Positions 1 through 7,581 of a DNA stretch of 11,743 bases are shown in pieces. Within the stretch, counting starts at the first letter, position 1; every line of letters begins with the position of its first letter. The translations under genes and the position numbers were made by a program. The DNA is from an uncultured Bacteroidales bacterium (lineage in GTDB: Bacteria; Bacteroidota; Bacteroidia; Bacteroidales; UBA932). The stretch covers positions 1 to 11,743 of the forward strand of contig CALCHD010000208.1 of NCBI GenBank assembly GCA_937901105.1, in the 5' to 3' direction. A model generated the notes under the pieces. The model was not told the origin of the DNA and made no database searches. It saw nothing but the letters and a program-made list of their open reading frames with translations.

Positions 1-1
1 T

Positions 2-490
2 ATAAAGGGAAATTCCATTGCAGACATAGAGTGGAAAATAGACACAGGCACAAAGGTTAACTGGGGCAACACAAAATACTCAGCAGAGGTACTTTCCAAC
101 GGTTCAAAGTCTCCTGTAAAGATAGAGATTGAGGCAATGATAGTTGACAATTTCTCAAGCCTTACAAAGGAAGAGAAGAACAGGGCTTCAATGGTACTGG
201 CAGAGAAGAGCTCATACAACTTTGGAACAGTAAAGAAAGGTTCAACTGCAACAGCATCGTTCAACCTCCGCAACACTGGGCACTCTCCGCTGAAAATACA
301 CAAGGTTGAGCACCCTGCAGAACTCACTGTAACTGTACCGTCTGTTATCCAGGCAGGAGAAAAGTTCACTTTGGAGGCAAAGGTGAATTCTCCAATAAAA
401 AAAGACGAAGTAATTTACACTATAACACTTATAACCAACTCACCCAACAGGCCACTTGTAAACCTGTTCATAGTTGGAAACACAAACTGA
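2..490 (+). CDS. DUF1573-domain protein, 3' part only
   Basis: The reading frame is already open at the left edge, so the gene starts upstream and only its last 162 codons are here. The visible part carries a DUF1573-type beta-sandwich signature: 'YNFGTVKKGSTATASFNLRN', then 'TGHSPLKI'. This matches the family pattern of an FG-V-x-x-G strand followed by an F-x-x-x-N-T-G-x-x-P-L strand. The residues before it (IEWKIDTGTKVNWGNTKYSA and on) look like the end of a preceding immunoglobulin-like repeat. Such proteins are common in Bacteroidetes, are usually exported, and often hold two or more copies of the domain. Their molecular role is not settled. The family's usual cysteine-containing 'CGCT' segment is absent here, where the sequence reads VEHPAEL. 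The stop lies 32 bp before meaB in the same direction, so co-transcription is possible. The N-terminus and any signal peptide cannot be seen. Confidence 0.75.
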   Translation: MKGNSIADIEWKIDTGTKVNWGNTKYSAEVLSNGSKSPVKIEIEAMIVDNFSSLTKEEKNRASMVLAEKSSYNFGTVKKGSTATASFNLRNTGHSPLKIHKVEHPAELTVTVPSVIQAGEKFTLEAKVNSPIKKDEVIYTITLITNSPNRPLVNLFIVGNTN

Positions 491-522
491 TAATTTAATC
501 CCGACAGAAAAACTTTAAGGAT

Positions 523-1653
523 ATGAGCGCAACAACAGGAGAATGGCCTCCAAAAAGCCACGAGAATCCAGACACAGCATTGGTAGTGAATGAGGGTGTG
601 GAGCAGCCCCCTATCATCAACCCATACATAAAGAACTTCTTCAAGAAGAAACCTGCACTCCTTTCTGTAGAGGAGTACATGGCCGGCATCACATCAGGCA
701 ACACCACAATCTTGAGCCAGGCAATCACGTTGGTTGAGAGCAACCTCCCTGCACACAGGGACGTTGCCCAGAAGATCATTGCAGCATGCCAGGAGCACAC
801 CGTAAAAAGCGGAATCAAGACAATGCGTATTGGCATCACAGGTGTTCCGGGTGCAGGTAAAAGTACATTCATTGAGGCATTCGGAAGCTTCATCACTTCA
901 AAAGGGCACAAGCTTGCCGTACTGGCCATTGACCCCAGCAGTGAGAAGAGCAAGGGAAGTATCCTTGGTGACAAGACCCGTATGGAGACCCTATGCAACG
1001 ATCCCAACGCATTCATCCGCCCAAGCCCGAGCGCAGGCTCCCTTGGCGGTGTAGCCAGAAAGACACGCGAGACCGTAATCCTCTGTGAGGCTGCAGGCTA
1101 TGATGTAATCTTCATTGAGACTGTAGGTGTAGGCCAGTCCGAGACTGCCGTACACTCCATGAGCGACTTCTTCCTTCTTCTTATGTTGAGCGGTGCCGGC
1201 GACGACCTTCAGGGCATCAAGAGAGGAATTATGGAGATGAGCGACATGATTGCCATTACCAAAGCAGACGGCAACAACGTGGAGAAGGCATCAATGGCTC
1301 GTGCACTTTATGCAAATGCACTCCACCTGTTCCCTCCTACTGAATCCACTTGGGTACCTACAGCACTTACCTCATCATCTGTAACCAAAGAGGGTCTTCC
1401 GGAGATTCTTGCGAAGATTGAAGAGTATTTTGAACTGGTAAAGGGGAACGGCTACTACGACCGCAAGCGCCGCGAGCAGGCAAGATACTGGATGTATGAG
1501 AGCATCAACGAGTCTCTCAAGAACAGCTTCTACGAGAACCCTACTATTGAAAAACTGATGACAGACTACGAGGCTGCAGTCCTTGAAGGCAAACTTGAAT
1601 CCTTCATTGCTGCAGGCGAATTGTTGGAGAGATACAGAAACCTTGAAAAATAA
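523..1653 (+). CDS. meaB: Methylmalonyl-CoA mutase-associated GTPase MeaB
   Basis: This is a 376-residue G3E-family P-loop GTPase of the MeaB/ArgK group. Visible motifs are the Walker A loop GVPGAGKS at residues 107-114, a conserved acidic segment AIDPSSEKSKGSILGDKTRM after it, the switch/G3 motif ETVGVGQSE at 199-207, and the guanine-specificity motif TKAD at 246-249. The C-terminal helices, rich in charged residues, correspond to the dimerisation arm of the family. From family knowledge, MeaB uses GTP hydrolysis to gate cobalamin loading and removal of damaged cofactor on methylmalonyl-CoA mutase. That enzyme belongs to the succinate-propionate pathway used by many Bacteroidales. The mutase genes are not in this window. 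The ATG at 523 gives the usual family length, and no Shine-Dalgarno sequence precedes it, as is normal in Bacteroidetes. The stop codon overlaps the next start by one base. Confidence 0.95.
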   Translation: MSATTGEWPPKSHENPDTALVVNEGVEQPPIINPYIKNFFKKKPALLSVEEYMAGITSGNTTILSQAITLVESNLPAHRDVAQKIIAACQEHTVKSGIKTMRIGITGVPGAGKSTFIEAFGSFITSKGHKLAVLAIDPSSEKSKGSILGDKTRMETLCNDPNAFIRPSPSAGSLGGVARKTRETVILCEAAGYDVIFIETVGVGQSETAVHSMSDFFLLLMLSGAGDDLQGIKRGIMEMSDMIAITKADGNNVEKASMARALYANALHLFPPTESTWVPTALTSSSVTKEGLPEILAKIEEYFELVKGNGYYDRKRREQARYWMYESINESLKNSFYENPTIEKLMTDYEAAVLEGKLESFIAAGELLERYRNLEK

Positions 1654-2852
1654 TGAGCTGGCATTTGGCATTTGACGTCCTCAAGAACAGCATCCTCATT
1701 ACAGGCCTTGTACTGATAATGATGCTGATGATTGAGTATTTCAACATACACTCGCATGGCAAGTGGTTTGCAAGAATCAAGGACTCAAAGATCAAGCAGA
1801 TCTTCCTGGGCTCCCTGCTTGGACTTGTACCCGGATGCATAGGAGGATTTGCCACAGTTTCTCTGTACACTCACAGGCTGTTGAGCCTTGGAGCACTTGT
1901 GGCAATGATGATAAGCTCGTCTGGAGATGAGGCATTTGTCATTATGGCAATGATTCCCAAAGAGGGGCTTATCCTGTTTGGAATCCTTTTTGCCATAGCT
2001 GTAGCTGTGGGAATATTTGTAGACTATGTGCTCTATAAAAAGCCCCAGCAAGGACTCTGTCCGGAAGATTTTGAGATACATGCATCCCCGGATGCTGATG
2101 ACCGCAAGATCCCGTCAATATTCAGGCTGGAATCATATAAGGCCATGCTCAAGCCGTCAAAAGAGAGGATTGTGATTATGGCAGGAATAGCATGCTTCAT
2201 TGCAGCCGTAATTATGGGTATACTCACCTGCGGCCACGACCACAGCCATACCGCAGAGGCAGCACATGAGTGCACAGCATACGTATGTGAACATGGCCAT
2301 ACACATATAATTGAAGGTAACAGCCACAGTCATCACGGCCATGTGCATTTTCACGATGGCGCGCATTCCGGTGCCTCTCTGGATATCCTGAATGAAAAAA
2401 GCATAAATATTGTATTTGCCATAATAAGCATCATCACCCTTTTCTTTACAGCTACAGCAAGTGAGCATTTCATAAAGGACCACTTGTGGAAACATGTATT
2501 GAAAAGGCATATGGTATCCATTTTCCTATGGACATTCGGAACGCTAATGATATGCCAGGCTGGTATGCAATACCTTGATGTAGAGCACTGGATAAGCAAT
2601 AACATGGCAATAGTGATACTGGTGGCAGTACTTGTAGGAATCATTCCTGAATCAGGTCCGCACCTTATTTTTGTAACACTGTTTGCACAGGGAGTACTCC
2701 CATTCTATGTGCTCCTGGTAAACTCCATTGTCCAGGACGGGCACAGCGCATTGCCGCTGTTGGCAGAAAGCAAAATGAGCTTTGCCAAAGCAAAGCTCAT
2801 CAATATAGCAGCAGGCCTTATTATAGGATACGCCTGTCTTATCCTTTTATAA
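1653..2852 (+). CDS. Putative 10-TM heavy-metal (manganese/arsenic-type) exporter with His-rich loop
   Basis: This 399-residue integral membrane protein resembles the ArsP_2 family (putative 10-TM heavy-metal exporter, annotated variously as manganese transporter or arsenic efflux protein). Several hydrophobic spans are plain, around residues 11-29, 48-70, 80-100, 106-127, 172-192, 251-268, 287-303, 318-331, 336-360 and 382-399. Two halves carry related motifs: LGLVPGCIGGF (56-66) with SSSGDEAF (88-95), and VGIIPESGPH (328-337) with SIVQDGHSALP (358-368). This suggests an internally duplicated, pseudo-symmetric fold. Between the halves, residues 193-240 form a loop with 14 histidines and 3 cysteines, probably a metal-binding segment. 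The start overlaps the meaB stop (TAATG), so translation is likely coupled. The gene ends converge with rpe, overlapping it by 14 bp. The substrate metal is inferred from family naming only and is not shown by the sequence. Confidence 0.8.
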   Translation: MSWHLAFDVLKNSILITGLVLIMMLMIEYFNIHSHGKWFARIKDSKIKQIFLGSLLGLVPGCIGGFATVSLYTHRLLSLGALVAMMISSSGDEAFVIMAMIPKEGLILFGILFAIAVAVGIFVDYVLYKKPQQGLCPEDFEIHASPDADDRKIPSIFRLESYKAMLKPSKERIVIMAGIACFIAAVIMGILTCGHDHSHTAEAAHECTAYVCEHGHTHIIEGNSHSHHGHVHFHDGAHSGASLDILNEKSINIVFAIISIITLFFTATASEHFIKDHLWKHVLKRHMVSIFLWTFGTLMICQAGMQYLDVEHWISNNMAIVILVAVLVGIIPESGPHLIFVTLFAQGVLPFYVLLVNSIVQDGHSALPLLAESKMSFAKAKLINIAAGLIIGYACLILL

Positions 2853-3486
2853 GTTTCATTGCTTCCATAGGGTCCTGTGCACCAAATACTGCACTTCCCG
2901 CAACAAGAACATCAGCGCCAGCCTCTTCTAGAGCCCTGGCGTTTTTAGTTGTTACGCCGCCGTCTACCTGGATAAGGCATTTTGCCCCCTTCTCTTCAAT
3001 CATCTTCTTAAGCCTGCGCACTTTGTCAAGGGCATTCTCAATGAAAGACTGCCCGCCAAAGCCTGGGTTTACAGACATTATAAGGACATAATCAACATCC
3101 ATAATGATGTCCTCAATTAGTGAGATTGAAGTGTGCGGATTTAGCGCAACTCCAGCCTTCATGCCAAGGGCCTTAATGGCCTGGATTGTTCTGTGAAGAT
3201 GTGTACATGCCTCATAGTGTACGCTCAGCCACTCAACTCCAAGTTCTGCAAAGTTTGCAAGGTAGCGGTCAGGGTCTACAATCATAAGGTGTGCATCTAG
3301 AGGCTTACTGGCCTTCTTTGCCATAGCCTTTACAACAGGAAAACCGCATGAGATATTAGGGACAAATACGCCATCCATAATATCTAGGTGGAACCAGTCT
3401 GCCGCTCCGGCATTTACAAGCTCCACATCCTTGTCAAGCTGTCCGAAATCTGCAGACAGCATAGAAGGTGCCAATAGAATACTCAT
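2839..3486 (-). CDS. rpe: Ribulose-phosphate 3-epimerase
   Basis: A 215-residue TIM-barrel enzyme, full length for the family, that interconverts D-ribulose 5-phosphate and D-xylulose 5-phosphate in the cytosolic pentose phosphate pathway. The sequence starts with the conserved APSMLSADF. It shows the catalytic and metal-binding residues: H33 and D35 in HLDIMDG, H66 in DAHLM, and D175 in QVDGG. The phosphate-binding segments are MSVNPGFGGQ (137-146) and AGSAVF (196-201). It lies 15 bp downstream of pepD in the same direction and is probably read in the same transcript. Its stop is inside the last codons of the opposing exporter gene, so no separate terminator fits between the two. The start at 3486 gives the usual MxILLAPS beginning of Bacteroidetes homologues. 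Confidence 0.96.
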   Translation of the reverse strand: MSILLAPSMLSADFGQLDKDVELVNAGAADWFHLDIMDGVFVPNISCGFPVVKAMAKKASKPLDAHLMIVDPDRYLANFAELGVEWLSVHYEACTHLHRTIQAIKALGMKAGVALNPHTSISLIEDIIMDVDYVLIMSVNPGFGGQSFIENALDKVRRLKKMIEEKGAKCLIQVDGGVTTKNARALEEAGADVLVAGSAVFGAQDPMEAMKLIKG

Positions 3487-3501
3487 ATCTTTTATGTTTT
3501 A

Positions 3502-4971
3502 TTATTTCAATGTAACCAGAATCTCCTCAAGCAACATCCTAAACTTGTCCAAAGATGCAAGATCAAGACGCTCGCCAGGGGCATGCACACCCCTTAATGT
3601 TGGGCCGAATGAAATCATATCAAGGCCAGGGAACTTGTCAAGGAAAAGTCCGCACTCCAGCCCGGCATGAATTGCCCTTACAACAGGCTCTACTCCAAAC
3701 AGCTTCTTGTATGCAGCAACCGAAAGCTCAAGAATCTCCGAATTTACATTAGGTTTCCAGCCAGGGTACTCACTCTCGTGGGCAACTGTTGCTCCAGCCA
3801 TCTCAAAGCAAGCCTCAACCATCTCTGCAGCCCATCTGCGGCAGCTGTTGATAGCACTTCTCTGGCTTGTGCCTATTCTGATGATGCCGCCCTTCTGCAT
3901 TTTTATGGATGCCAGGTTGGTAGAAGTCTCAACAAGCCCCTTTACATCATTGCTCATTGCAAGCACTCCATGAGGTGCACTGTACAGTGCATATATCAAA
4001 GAGGCCGCTGTATTCTTGTCAATAGCTTTTGCAGGTGTTCCAAAGTATGTGCCGTCTGCCATATCATGGATTCCAACCTCTCTGGCAATTCCGTCAACGG
4101 CAGGATCAGATGACTTGTACTCCTCTTTAACCTCTGAAATCACCTCTTTAAAGATCTTGAGGATTGATTTCTCCGCCTTCTTTGCAAAACCGATCACTGC
4201 ATATGCCTCACGTGCAATGGCATTCCTCTTGTTGCCGCCATCAATCTCATAAAGCTCAATGTCATGTTTTGCAAGAGCCCTGTAAAGGAATCTGGCAAGT
4301 ACCTTGTTGGCATTAGCACGGTTTTTGTCTATGTCGTCTCCGCTGTGTCCTCCCTGTGCACCAAAGATCTTGAACTCACATTTTACAAACTCTTTGGTAG
4401 CAGGATATGTTGTATACTTGAATTTGGCCGTAGTGTCTATTCCACCTGCACAGCCTATGAAAAGCTCTCCCTCATCCTCTGAATCAAGGTTGATAAGAGT
4501 CTTGCCTGTAATGAATCCTGGCTGAAGTGCCATTGCACCGTCAAGTCCTGTCTCCTCACTTACAGTAAACAATGCCTCTATGCGTCCGCATTTGAGGTCC
4601 GGATCTGTAAGGGCAACAAGCTGCGCCGCTATTCCAATACCGCAGTCTGCTCCCAGTGTGGTATCTTTGGCAATAAGCCATCCGTTCTCCTCTACTGCAA
4701 TGATAGGATCTTTGGTAAAATCATGCTCAACGCCTGCGTTCTTCTCACAAACCATATCAGAATGGCTCTGAAGGACTACAGTAGGGACATTCTCCTTGCC
4801 AGGAGCTGCCTCCCTTATAATAAGCACGTTGCCGGCCTCATCAGTCCTGCACTCCAATGAATGCTCCTTTGCAAAATTCTGCAAATAGGCTATAATCTGC
4901 TCCTCGTGACCGCTCTCACGGGGTATTGTCAATATCTCTTTGAATGAATCTAGAATCTGCTGTGTCTTCAT
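3502..4971 (-). CDS. pepD: Aminoacyl-histidine dipeptidase (beta-Ala-His dipeptidase, M20 family)
   Basis: This 489-residue cytosolic metallopeptidase belongs to the M20 PepD/carnosinase-like group, which cleaves Xaa-His and other dipeptides and feeds amino-acid turnover. The two-zinc centre is visible: H70 and D72 in QSHSDMVCEK, bridging D109 in TTLGADCGIG, the general base E139 with E140 in VSEETGLDGA, D163 in NLDSEDE, and the C-terminal ligand H463 in RGVHAPGERLDL. The long insert between about residues 195 and 390 is the lid or dimerisation domain, containing GGHSGDDIDKNRANA (about 208-222), a family hallmark. The ATG at 4971 gives the expected family N-terminus (QILDSFKEILTIPRESGHEE). 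The gene lies 43 bp after dnaA, across an AT-rich inverted repeat that may act as a terminator or hold a promoter, and it is followed closely by rpe. Confidence 0.94.
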   Translation of the reverse strand: MKTQQILDSFKEILTIPRESGHEEQIIAYLQNFAKEHSLECRTDEAGNVLIIREAAPGKENVPTVVLQSHSDMVCEKNAGVEHDFTKDPIIAVEENGWLIAKDTTLGADCGIGIAAQLVALTDPDLKCGRIEALFTVSEETGLDGAMALQPGFITGKTLINLDSEDEGELFIGCAGGIDTTAKFKYTTYPATKEFVKCEFKIFGAQGGHSGDDIDKNRANANKVLARFLYRALAKHDIELYEIDGGNKRNAIAREAYAVIGFAKKAEKSILKIFKEVISEVKEEYKSSDPAVDGIAREVGIHDMADGTYFGTPAKAIDKNTAASLIYALYSAPHGVLAMSNDVKGLVETSTNLASIKMQKGGIIRIGTSQRSAINSCRRWAAEMVEACFEMAGATVAHESEYPGWKPNVNSEILELSVAAYKKLFGVEPVVRAIHAGLECGLFLDKFPGLDMISFGPTLRGVHAPGERLDLASLDKFRMLLEEILVTLK

Positions 4972-4973
4972 AA

Positions 4974-5014
4974 AAAAAATGCATTAAACTTTATTCAAAT
5001 TTAATACATTTTTT
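4974..5014 (-). terminator. AT-rich inverted repeat between dnaA and pepD
   Basis: The 15-base arms at 4974-4988 and 5000-5014 are complementary except for one position (AAAAAATGCATTAAA against TTTAATACATTTTTT), with an 11-base loop. The repeat begins directly after the dnaA stop and ends 2 bp before the pepD start. An arm rich in T follows each half, so it could attenuate or terminate dnaA transcripts. The stem holds only one or two G:C pairs, making it weak for an intrinsic terminator. It overlaps a promoter-like element, so its role is uncertain. Confidence 0.4.
4996..5003 (-). promoter_or_regulatory. Possible Bacteroidales -7 element for pepD-rpe
   Basis: On the minus strand the bases read TAAATTTG, an exact match to the Bacteroides -7 consensus TAnnTTTG, 24 bases before the pepD ATG. 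No clear TTTG -33 box lies about 20 bases further upstream, and the surroundings are so AT-rich that a chance match is easy. If real, pepD-rpe would have its own start independent of dnaA. Confidence 0.3.
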
Positions 5015-6430
5015 CTATTGTTCAGCTTTTAAAAGCTTTTCTATGTTTGAAACGTGCTGCTTGAAGTTCCTGTCTGTCTCTATAAGGTCACTTACCGTGT
5101 TGCAGGCATGGAGCACCGTTGCGTGATCCTTGCCTCCTATCTCCGCGCCAATGGCTGAAAGTGAGGTCTTTGTAAAGTTCCTTCCAAGATACATGGCAAT
5201 CTGCCTTGCCTGCACAATCTCCCTCTTTCTGGTTTTGGAAAGGAGCATATCCCTTGTAACGTTGAAGTACTCGCAAACAACAGTCTGGATCCTTCCTAGA
5301 GATATCTCCTGCGATACAGGACTTACAATCTTCTCTGTAAGCCTCTGGGCAAGCTCTAGCGTAATGGTATCACGGTTGAATGTGGCGTGCGCCATAAGCG
5401 ACACTAGCGTTCCTTCAATCTCCCTCACACTGCCAACAACTTTTGAAGCAAGGAATTCAAGCACCTCTTCCGGCAATTGGATTCCGTCTCTCATGCTCTT
5501 TGCCTTAAGAATCTCAAGGCGAGTCTGGCAAGAAGGGGCTGTAAGTTCCACTGAAAGGCCCCATTTGAATCTCGAAAGAAGCCTCTGCTCCATTCCCATC
5601 AGCTCTACCGGAGCCTTGTCTGAAGTAAGGATCAGCTGTTTTCCGCTCTGCTGGAGATGGTTGAAGATATGGAAGAAGGCATTCTGTGTACCCTGCTTCT
5701 CTGCAAACTCCTGTACATCATCGAGAATAAGCACATCAATCAGCTGATAGAAGTTTAGGAAATCTGTAAGCTTGTTCTTCACATTTACAGCATCCATATA
5801 CTGTGTCATGAATCTGTTTGCTGTAACATAAAGCACAATCTTCTCCGGGAACCTCTTCTTCACCTCCAGTCCTATTGCCTGTGCAAGGTGGGTCTTGCCC
5901 AAACCCGACGCACCGTAGATAAACAACGGGTTGAAGGCATTCTTTCCCGGGCTTGCAGAAATTGCAAGGCCGGCTGAACGGCCCAATTTGTTGCACTCTC
6001 CCTCAATGAAATTGGCAAAGGAGTTGTTAGGATTAAGCTGCGGATCAATATCAAGCTGCTGAAGTCCCGGAAACACAAACGGATTCATTAATGAGACATT
6101 CGTGCGGGGAACAGGAACCGGCCTGTTTGCAGGCACCTCTACAGGCTGCGAAGGGACAGTTACAGGAGAATCCTTTACTACCTGTACTTTGTACATAAGT
6201 CTGGCATCTTTGCCAAGCTGGCTGCGCAAAGCACCGCTCAAGAACTGGATATAGTGCGCCTCAAGATACTCCCTGAAAAACTCCGACGGCACCTCTATCG
6301 TAAACGTGCTGCCAGAAAGGCTGACAGGCTTGATAGGGTGAAACCAGGTTTTGAACTGGGCAGGCTGGATAACCTTTTCAATCATCTGGAGACAGTTATT
6401 CCATACCTCGATATGTTGTGGGCCGTTCAT
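5015..6430 (-). CDS. dnaA: Chromosomal replication initiator protein DnaA
   Basis: This 471-residue protein has all four DnaA domains. Domain I spans about residues 1-85 (WNNCLQMIEKVIQPAQFKTWF, where the family interacts with helicase). Residues 86-125 form a Pro/Val-rich linker. The AAA+ ATPase domain, about 126-345, has Walker A GASGLGKT (173-180), Walker B LILDDVQ (234-240), the SRFKWG arginine segment (286-291) and the sensor II segment GSVREIEG (333-340). The C-terminal DNA-binding domain carries the DnaA signature around IGGKDHATVLHACNTV (431-446). It binds DnaA boxes and melts oriC to start replication. K434 sits where many homologues have R (GGRDH), a conservative change. A promoter-like CACTTTTG lies 48 bases upstream. 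I see no DnaA-box cluster in the 226 bp upstream spacer, so the origin is probably elsewhere. Confidence 0.97.
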   Translation of the reverse strand: MNGPQHIEVWNNCLQMIEKVIQPAQFKTWFHPIKPVSLSGSTFTIEVPSEFFREYLEAHYIQFLSGALRSQLGKDARLMYKVQVVKDSPVTVPSQPVEVPANRPVPVPRTNVSLMNPFVFPGLQQLDIDPQLNPNNSFANFIEGECNKLGRSAGLAISASPGKNAFNPLFIYGASGLGKTHLAQAIGLEVKKRFPEKIVLYVTANRFMTQYMDAVNVKNKLTDFLNFYQLIDVLILDDVQEFAEKQGTQNAFFHIFNHLQQSGKQLILTSDKAPVELMGMEQRLLSRFKWGLSVELTAPSCQTRLEILKAKSMRDGIQLPEEVLEFLASKVVGSVREIEGTLVSLMAHATFNRDTITLELAQRLTEKIVSPVSQEISLGRIQTVVCEYFNVTRDMLLSKTRKREIVQARQIAMYLGRNFTKTSLSAIGAEIGGKDHATVLHACNTVSDLIETDRNFKQHVSNIEKLLKAEQ

Positions 6431-6478
6431 CTAGTTTCTTAAATTGTTAATAGGATTTGCTGCTTGTTGATTGCAGTG

Positions 6479-6486
6479 CAAAAGTG
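6479..6486 (-). promoter_or_regulatory. Likely -7 promoter element upstream of dnaA
   Basis: The minus strand reads CACTTTTG followed by CACTGCAA, one base from the Bacteroidales consensus TAnnTTTG. It lies 48 bases before the dnaA ATG and is preceded by a long A/T run (6487-6530). A convincing -33 TTTG is not evident. The remaining spacer up to the hairpin at 6579 shows no other gene or recognisable site. Confidence 0.4.
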
Positions 6487-6578
6487 AGGAAAAAATTATT
6501 ATAAAAAAATTTAAAATCTATTGCATTTTTGAAAAACAGTATAAGTGCCTATAAATCAGCATTAAAATTTTTAACAAA

Positions 6579-6607
6579 TATAACCGCCTGAATATCAAGC
6601 GGTTATA
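6579..6607 (-). terminator. Hairpin terminator after the amidase-mlaD operon
   Basis: Perfect 9-base arms TATAACCGC (6579-6587) and GCGGTTATA (6599-6607) enclose an 11-base loop, in which TGA and TCA could pair further. On the minus strand the hairpin is followed by TTTGTTAAAAATTTT, a T-rich tract. It lies 50 bp beyond the stop of the MCE gene. This fits an intrinsic terminator that ends the amidase-MCE transcript and insulates dnaA. Confidence 0.65.
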
Positions 6608-6656
6608 CCTTAACTATCTGTTAATCTTTACAATAGGAATTATTGTCTGGAAGCGG

Positions 6657-7577
6657 CTAGAAAACGCTCACCTTAATATACTTTTTAGGCTCCTCCGTAA
6701 TGCATTTCACAAGCTTATCAACATCATTTACAAGGGTATTTACAGCGTTGTGCAGAGAGTCTGTAGCCAGCAGCTTTCCTATAGATCCGTGCGGATCCTG
6801 AAGCTTGTCGCACAAACTTCTCAAGCTTGCAATTGCCTTGTCAAGCTCAGCCTTTGAAAGTGATGACGTGATGGCATTGATATTCTCCAAAGAACCTGTT
6901 ATCTCACCCGCACTTTCACCAAGGCCTTTTGAAAGTACCTCCAGATTCTTTACAATTTCTACAAGCTCCGGAGAAATGTTGTCCAATGTCCTGCTCAATG
7001 AAGCCGCATTGGCCAAAGTTCTGTTCAGATGCTTGAGAGAACTCTGTATCTCTCCCTTTGCAGTTGAATCCAAAAGGGAGTTCACGTTATCAAGCGTCCT
7101 GTTCATATTTGCCATAAGCGCTGCAGCCTGCTCCTTCAATGGTTCAAGCTGACCCATAACCGAAGAGATCATATCAGGCTGGATTGCGGCAGCAAGCGTA
7201 TCTCCACTCTCAAGAATCTGCTGCGAATCGCCAAGATTGATCCTTATAGCCCTTGCCCCCATAATGTCTGCACTATAGACCTCTGCAGTTGAATTTGCAG
7301 GAATATTGAACTGTGATTTCACCTTAAGCTCAACCTCAAACTTATTAGTCCTGTCATTATAAATGATATCCTCAACCATACCCACCTTGTACCCCCTCAA
7401 ATATACCGGTCCGGTAACTGTAAGCCCGTCCACCTGGTCATACACAGCCATATAGGCAGTGCTTCTGTTGAAGATATCCTCGCCACGGAGGAAATTGATT
7501 ACAGCAAAAGCCGCAATCAGCGTTAGCAGCACAAACAGGCCTATAGCCTGCAGTCTTGATAGTCTGAATTTTTCCAT
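6657..7577 (-). CDS. MCE/MlaD-family lipid-transport protein
   Basis: A 306-residue protein with one N-terminal membrane anchor (residues about 9-29, AIGLFVLLTLIAAFAVINF) and then an MCE domain at about 38-118. The domain shows the pattern VDGLTVTGPVYLRGYKVGMVEDI and ends at GARAIRINLGD. A long helical region (about 135-285) with heptad-like Leu/Asn repeats and a GSIGKLL segment follows. The C-terminus PKKYIKVSVF is typical of Bacteroidetes MlaD-like proteins. By family knowledge, MCE proteins form hexamers on an ABC permease and carry phospholipids between inner and outer membranes. The permease (MlaE) and ATPase (MlaF) genes are not adjacent here: upstream is the amidase, 4 bp away, and downstream is a terminator. 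The short amidase spacing indicates one transcript. Confidence 0.88.
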   Translation of the reverse strand: MEKFRLSRLQAIGLFVLLTLIAAFAVINFLRGEDIFNRSTAYMAVYDQVDGLTVTGPVYLRGYKVGMVEDIIYNDRTNKFEVELKVKSQFNIPANSTAEVYSADIMGARAIRINLGDSQQILESGDTLAAAIQPDMISSVMGQLEPLKEQAAALMANMNRTLDNVNSLLDSTAKGEIQSSLKHLNRTLANAASLSRTLDNISPELVEIVKNLEVLSKGLGESAGEITGSLENINAITSSLSKAELDKAIASLRSLCDKLQDPHGSIGKLLATDSLHNAVNTLVNDVDKLVKCITEEPKKYIKVSVF

Positions 7578-7581
7578 ATCG

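Noticed and set aside
495..1016. 173-codon open frame on the minus strand opposite meaB
   Set aside because: It overlaps the meaB P-loop region completely and shows no recognisable features or own promoter.
5130..5747. 205-codon open frame on the plus strand opposite dnaA
   Set aside because: It lies wholly antisense to an unmistakable dnaA with intact motifs. The predicted protein is Ser/Ile-rich with no domain.
6631..6645. Perfect 5-base-arm palindrome CAATA-GGAAT-TATTG
   Set aside because: It is too short and AT-rich to distinguish from chance, and the stronger hairpin at 6579-6607 already accounts for termination.
6431..6656. oriC next to dnaA
   Set aside because: The spacer is AT-rich, but I found no TTATCCACA-like DnaA boxes on either strand. 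It holds a terminator and a promoter element instead.
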